Positions 59,296 through 64,000 of a stretch of 64,000 bases of DNA are shown here, piece by piece. The translations under genes were made by a program, and so were the position numbers. The stretch is taken from the NCBI GenBank assembly GCA_946699065.1, contig CAMPDV010002392.1, positions 1-64,000 of the forward strand. Direction: 5' to 3'. This stretch comes from Loxodes magnus (lineage: Eukaryota > Ciliophora > Karyorelictea > Loxodida > Loxodidae). Within the stretch, counting starts at the first letter, position 1. Each line of letters opens with the position of its first letter. The notes beneath the pieces were generated by a model. The model ran no database searches. It saw nothing but the letters and a program-made list of their open reading frames with translations, and had not been told where the DNA came from.

Positions 59296-59345
59296 CTTTT
59301 TTTGCTCAGCGTTTTACACTGCAAAAGATTTTTTTTGATGGACTA
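59296..59345 (+). repeat. 50-bp direct repeat, copy 2
   Basis: This is the second copy of the GCTCAGCG-containing motif. Its final GATGGACTA runs directly into the GGACTAAAAATTTTTGG minisatellite, so the minisatellite seems to have grown from the end of this motif. Confidence 0.85.
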
Positions 59346-59512
59346 AAAATTTTTGGAACGGACTAAAAATTTTTGGAACGAACTAAAAATTTTGGAACGA
59401 ACTAAAAATTTTGGAACGGACTAAAAATTTTGGAACGGACTAAAATTTTGGGACGGACTAAAATTTTGGGTTGGACTAAAAAATTTTGGAACGGACTAAA
59501 AGATTTTGAAAA
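59338..59512 (+). repeat. 17-20-bp minisatellite, about 9 units
   Basis: The array repeats GGACTAAAAATTTTTGGAAC. Units shorten stepwise through loss of A/T at the AAAAATTTTT junction (20, 19, 18 and 17 bp) and vary in GGACGG/GAACGA. Each unit has a self-complementary AAAATTTT core. Confidence 0.88.
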
Positions 59513-59947
59513 ATTAAGGAAAAGGGGTAAAACGTAAGTATATTAAATAAAAAAATAATAGAATATGAATAATGAAAAAATAATTTAGAAAATAGAATAA
59601 AGTAAGTTCCGATATAATAAAAAGATTAAAATATTTATAAATTTAATTATTTAGACTTATCGATAAGAAAAACTAAGTTAAAGAAGAATTATCTTATAAA
59701 CTATTGTTAGAAGTATAAATAATTTGAATATAAGGATAGATAATGATGAAAAGAGATAACTAACTAAATAAGTAAAAGAAACCAAAAAAGAAATATAATT
59801 AAGAGAGAAAGGAAAAGTGTAGAGTTATTTTTGGAGATTCACACTATAGAAGAATTTTAAAAATGGACTAATCTTGGATGTTTTGGTTTTTACTTGATTA
59901 AAAAATAATAATAAATTATTATATAATATAATTTAATATAATATAAA

Positions 59948-60760
59948 ATGGCATCTAAGAAATAATAGAATTCTCCAACAAAATCTAATAATTAACCAGA
60001 CTTTGCTAACTATTTCTATTGTTTCAATTGGATAATTAGAAGTTAGTAAAAAAGTTTAAGACTTTAAATAAATAATTTAATCTCTCATGCTAACATTAAC
60101 TAATTGGTAAATTAATAGGACTCTAAGCAAGAAATTAAATAGTAGACTATTTCCTTAGAAATAGATAGAAAGGTAAATTGGTCAAATAGAATGAAATTTA
60201 AGATAAAATTTTTACCAGAGGATCAGATAACTGGAGCATATCAAGCTCAATTAATTATCAAATTCAGAATCATAAGGAGAAGAGAATCCGAACTAAACTT
60301 ATTCTATTAGAAAAGAAAAATTAAATGCTGATATTGCTATAAGTATGGACATAAGGTTAATTAGTGTTAACGATTTAAGAAGAAACAATCTTAAGTAACT
60401 GAAAGAGAAATCTAAAATTTATTTAAGATCTTATGCTTGACAACTAGAAGACTTTCAAGAAAAAATATTTTAACCATTCTTAGAAACTTCAAAAATCTAA
60501 AAGGCATTGAGAGATACAATCTGAATTTGACTTACAAGAATTAGCAAGAGGAGAAAATAAAAATGTTATAAGAATTTACGATTAAAAAAATAAAGTATAA
60601 TACGATCTCGAGACCTATTAATTACTACAAAACTCTAATTTATGGCAAGCTAAATAAAGGTGATGTCACATTATTATATTATTATATTAATTTAAAATAA
60701 AAAAATGAACATAAAAATTTGAAAGACAACGAAGTAAACGTAAATTAAAGTGTAATGTGA
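59948..60760 (+). CDS. Zinc-knuckle (Gag-like) protein, copy 1
   Basis: The frame runs from ATG 59948 to TGA 60758-60760 (270 codons plus stop). It starts MASKKQQNSPTK and has a Lys/Gln/Ile-rich body. At residues 127-140 a CCHC zinc knuckle reads C-[TGA]-YCYKYGHKVNQC, that is C-x2-C-x4-H-x4-C. The only internal TGA of the frame (60329) sits directly after the first Cys, where zinc knuckles normally have an aromatic residue, so Trp is the natural reading. The other two frames have four or five TGA each over the same span. CCHC knuckles of this kind bind nucleic acid in Gag/ORF1 proteins of retroelements and in some RNA-binding proteins. No polymerase ORF follows. A diverged tandem paralogue starts 440 bp downstream. 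If UGA is strictly a stop, the product is 127 aa and the knuckle is lost. Confidence 0.65.
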
Positions 60761-61200
60761 AAAGAATAATAGGATTTTTAAGGAGTTTAAGAGTAAAAGA
60801 GAATAAGAGAAATGTAAGAGGACAAGAAGTAATTTAAAATAAAAAAAATTGCAAAGACAAAAGTATTTAACATTAGCTAAATTAAAAATTAAATTAAAAA
60901 TAAAAAAAAAATTAAAAAAAAATTAATCATTAAAAAGATATCTTTATGAAATAGAAGCGATGAAAAGAAGCTGAAAAAAAATAATCTTTTAACTCTTCAA
61001 TTTAAAAAATAGAAAAGATAATAAGATAGATTGAAACATCATATAATGGATTTTAAATAAATAGAAGAGATAATTTAAATAAATTATATAGAATATATAA
61101 AGAAAAATAAAAGGATGCACTTCATCTGCATAGAGCATATCAGCTGTACTGCTTGTATACTATTTAAAAACATTTCTTAGATATATTATATAAAAATAAA
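60761..61200. other. Spacer between the two zinc-knuckle genes
   Basis: The spacer is A-rich with runs such as AAATTAAAAATAAAAAAAAA. No gene was recognised. Both genes are preceded by an ATAATATAATAT-like or ATATATTATATAAAA stretch directly before the ATG, which may belong to a shared promoter or element end. Confidence 0.5.
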
Positions 61201-61999
61201 ATGGTACCTAAGAAATAACAGACTTCACCAACAAAACTTTATAAAACTTAGAAGGATGTAGTCAATGATCTCTGCCATCTTTAGATAGAGAATTAAGAAA
61301 TAACAAAAGTAATTAAAGATCTTTATAAACTAACTAATGAATTGTAAAATTCTGTAGAAATTGTAAAATAGGAAAATTCAACACTACGATAGGAATTGCT
61401 CTAAACCCACACTTGCAACAAATTTAATGTGGAATTTTACAGACAGAACAAATAGCAATAGAAATTTAAAATTTGAAAATACTAAACCAGAAAAACTTAA
61501 AGAAAGTGATTCATTGGAAATAGAATAACAAACTGCAACAAAATATATTCCCTATCGGAAAATAATGATATGTTGACATTGCAAGCTTTCATTATATAAA
61601 GTAAGAAATTGCTACCAATTTTAATAAAAATAAAAGAGATTAATAATTCAAATGGTAAGATATGCTTAAAATAAGCAAGACAAGTGAATGTTTACTTAAT
61701 CTGAAAAAAACTCAAACTAAGCAAAAAAGCTCCTTATATCTAAAAGGCAGTAAACTATTTCAATGAAAATGATAGCGATTAGGCCTATCTAAAAAAATCA
61801 TGGAAAAAAATCTTAAAAATATCAAGAAACATGATAATGAAGATACAAGCAAATTTAAAGTGATAAATTATTTTTAAACAATAAATTAACAAACTAATAA
61901 GTGGTAAACCAAATAAAGGTGAGACCAGAAATAATAGTGTTATGCTATAATAATATATTAGAATAAAGAAATATCATAAGTTTGATTTTGATAAAATGA
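61201..61999 (+). pseudogene. Zinc-knuckle (Gag-like) protein, copy 2, frameshifted
   Basis: ATG 61201 opens MVPKKQQTSPTK, closely matching copy 1 (MASKKQQNSPTK). A coiled-coil-like stretch follows (NQEITKVIKDLYKLTNELQ), and this frame ends at TGA 61474 after 91 aa. Coding character moves near 61445 to another frame (NLKFENTKPEKLKESDS, TATKYIPYRKIMIC) and reaches C-[TGA]-HCKLSLYKVRNC at 61571-61612. This aligns without gaps with the copy 1 knuckle, including the TGA at the same place. The knuckle His is Tyr here. The rest (KSQKYQETWQWRYKQ if TGA is Trp) can be read to a TGA at 61997. The frameshift and lost His suggest a non-functional copy. Confidence 0.55.
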
Positions 62000-64000
62000 A
62001 GATTTATAACATTTGAATCTAAGACTAGAACAATCTAATTAAATATGAAAGTATTATTACAAAAGAATTTAGAAAATAACTGAAAATTTTAACAAATAAT
62101 TTAGTTAATTAAAGTAACAAGAGGTAAATTCATACAAAAGGAAATCATACAAACAAAGTATCTAATTGATAATGATATTTTATATATCATATATGAAATC
62201 TACAAAGAAATTTAAACTGGTAAGTAGCACTTGCGTTAAAAACGTAAGGAAATAATTATTTCTCAGCTTAAGAAACATAATTAAACATTTTCTATGATCT
62301 CTATACTCTTACTACTTTTCTCAATTTTTTCTTTTATATCTTCTTTTCATATTTATTTTTTCTTAAAATAAATCTTAATTTGAAAAGCAAACCTAAATAT
62401 TTAAAAAATACTATAATCTAATTATCTGAAGTCACGAAAATTTACCTTTTTTATCTCCTTTTATTTAAATTTTTTTTAATTCTTTATAAAATCTAGTAAA
62501 TTCTAGCTTTACCTTGTCTCGTTGTTGATATTTCTTTCTTTTATAAATTTTAAAATTAAAAATAATTACCTTATTAATAAAATTTCTGTTGATTCAGTAT
62601 GAAAAAAGATCTAAAGAAGAGTTAAGAGGAAAAACCAATAATATTGAAAAATACAACATTCGAAAAAAGATTTCAAATCTTTTTTTATCTTAGTAAATAG
62701 TAAGGAATTTTCATTAAAAATATGATGTACGAATTTAATGAAAAATACTTTGAGAGATGTTAATAACGAATTATAAGTAAGATTCGTGTAACATCAGATA
62801 AAAAAGTCAAAAAATCAAGGCGAAACTAAAGTGAAACTTCTAAACTGATCCAAAATGGATTTAAAAACAAAAAAACTGTAATGAAGAAAACATCACAAAT
62901 TAAGGAAAAATGACTAGAGAAAAACATCACCTTAAAAAAAAGAAAATTAAATTAAAAAAAGAATAAAATTAAATGCTTAAAACTTTTGAAATATAACCAT
63001 TTAACTAATCACTTAGATTAATTAAAAAAACCAGAAGGTCTTCACAAATAGCAGGTATTGATAAATTTTAACTTTGAAAAAAAAATTCTTTGTAGCCTAA
63101 AAAAAGCAACGTGAAGAAGAAAAAAAAATTATTTTGTAAATGCAGAAAGCTTGAAAGATGTTAAGATATGATAAAACTTGTAAAATATTAGATGAAAAAG
63201 AATTGCTAAAAAAAAATTAAAAGAAAAGAAAGTAAAAAAAAATCAAACTAAAAAAAATAAAAAAGTTATTAAAAAAGTAAAAAACGAAAAAAAAAACTAT
63301 AGATAAAAATAACGACATCAAAAAAATGAAATAAAACAAAAAAATTTAATAAGAAAAATTTTTTTTATGAAGAAAATTTGATAAAAAAAACTTGTGAGAA
63401 TTTGAGTAATAAAGGAAGTTTGAGTCTGAAAGAGTAATTGAATTTGTGAAGATTAAATAGAAGTTTTTACGAAATTTTAAATAAAGAATAATGAAAAAAT
63501 GCTTATAAGTAAGATAATCTCATTTTTTTTATATGATTTTTAATCTATTTTTTATAAATTTGAATCCCATCATCGTTTTTTTAATTTTTTAATTTTTCTT
63601 AAGTTTTTGCTTTACTAAATTAATTATTTGAGCTGACATTTTTAGTAAAGAATAACTATTAGCAATTTTTTTCTTTATTACAAAAATTATAAATTAAGCT
63701 AAATAAGGTTTTTATTAATTCTATTTCTTTAATCTTAAATGTTTTCGTATAAAAATTGGTAAAATCCGTCTTAAATCTTTTGTTATAGAATCAAAAAAAC
63801 ATTTTTTTTGGAGAAAAATGATAAGAGTTACAAATAAAAAAGTTCAGTCAAATTATTTTTTCGTTTTTTTTTATAAAAAGACAATTTTTATTGATTTTAT
63901 TATTTAAGTCATTTTTTTTGTAATATGATTTCTTATGTTTTAATTCTTTTCTTCATAAAATAAAGCATTTTTATTACTTTATTGATCTTTATAGAAAAGA
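62000..64000. other. AT-rich region, nothing assigned
   Basis: About 2 kb of A-rich then T-rich sequence (runs of A up to about 9). No frame on either strand has the composition of the genes to the left, and no repeats beyond homopolymer runs were seen. Confidence 0.5.

Larger units (their letters stand above)
58626..59947. other. Non-coding AG-rich region with repeats
   Basis: No convincing coding frame is visible on either strand. The plus strand is rich in AAG and GGA words. The region carries the duplicated 50-bp motif and the minisatellite listed separately. A weak third relative of the motif (TTCACACTATAGAAGA to AAATGGACTA) lies at about 59838-59870, just upstream of the zinc-knuckle gene. 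Confidence 0.6.

Overview
The window looks like nuclear DNA of a ciliate, read with a reassigned genetic code. Long coding frames appear only when TAA and TAG are read as Gln. Two related zinc-knuckle genes also carry an in-frame TGA at the same aromatic position (C-TGA-x-C), which suggests that UGA can be read as Trp. UAR=Gln with UGA=Trp/stop is the code known from karyorelictean ciliates (Loxodes type). Condylostoma uses a related ambiguous code. The organism assignment is an inference. The sequence is very AT-rich, and I recognise no rRNA, tRNA, CRISPR array or telomere repeat.

Positions 1-47360 are one head-to-tail satellite array of about 475 units of 99 or 100 bp. A few diagnostic boxes vary between units, and these variants are arranged in higher-order repeats. 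Verified direct-repeat offsets are 1190, 1594, 2121, 3675, 4173 and 15311 bp. The plus strand of the unit is almost free of C. The array is disturbed internally near 24.6-24.9 kb and frays at its right edge (46.9-47.36 kb).

Positions 47361-54548 hold decayed, multi-copy protein-coding sequence of an unrecognised family. There is a fragment on the plus strand next to the satellite, a long copy on the minus strand (about 50.26 to 48.03 kb), a partial copy on the minus strand (about 51.7 to 51.0 kb) and a partial copy on the plus strand (52.6-53.5 kb). A minus-strand coiled-coil gene lies at 54.55-54.06 kb. The pattern resembles a mobile-element graveyard, but no reverse transcriptase, integrase or transposase motif was recognised.

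Positions 55387-57672 hold the one clearly classifiable cellular-type gene: RING-like finger, B-box type 2 zinc finger, Gln-rich coiled coil and kelch-like repeats. Its frame is continuous for 762 codons if four internal TGA codons are sense, or if two of them lie in a 48-nt intron.

Positions 57673-59947 are non-coding: AT-rich short repeats, a 540-bp purine tract, a duplicated 50-bp motif and a roughly 17-20-bp minisatellite. Positions 59948-60760 and 61201-61999 are two tandem, diverged Gag-like zinc-knuckle genes, probably from the same mobile-element family. The rest, to 64000, is AT-rich sequence in which I see nothing assignable.
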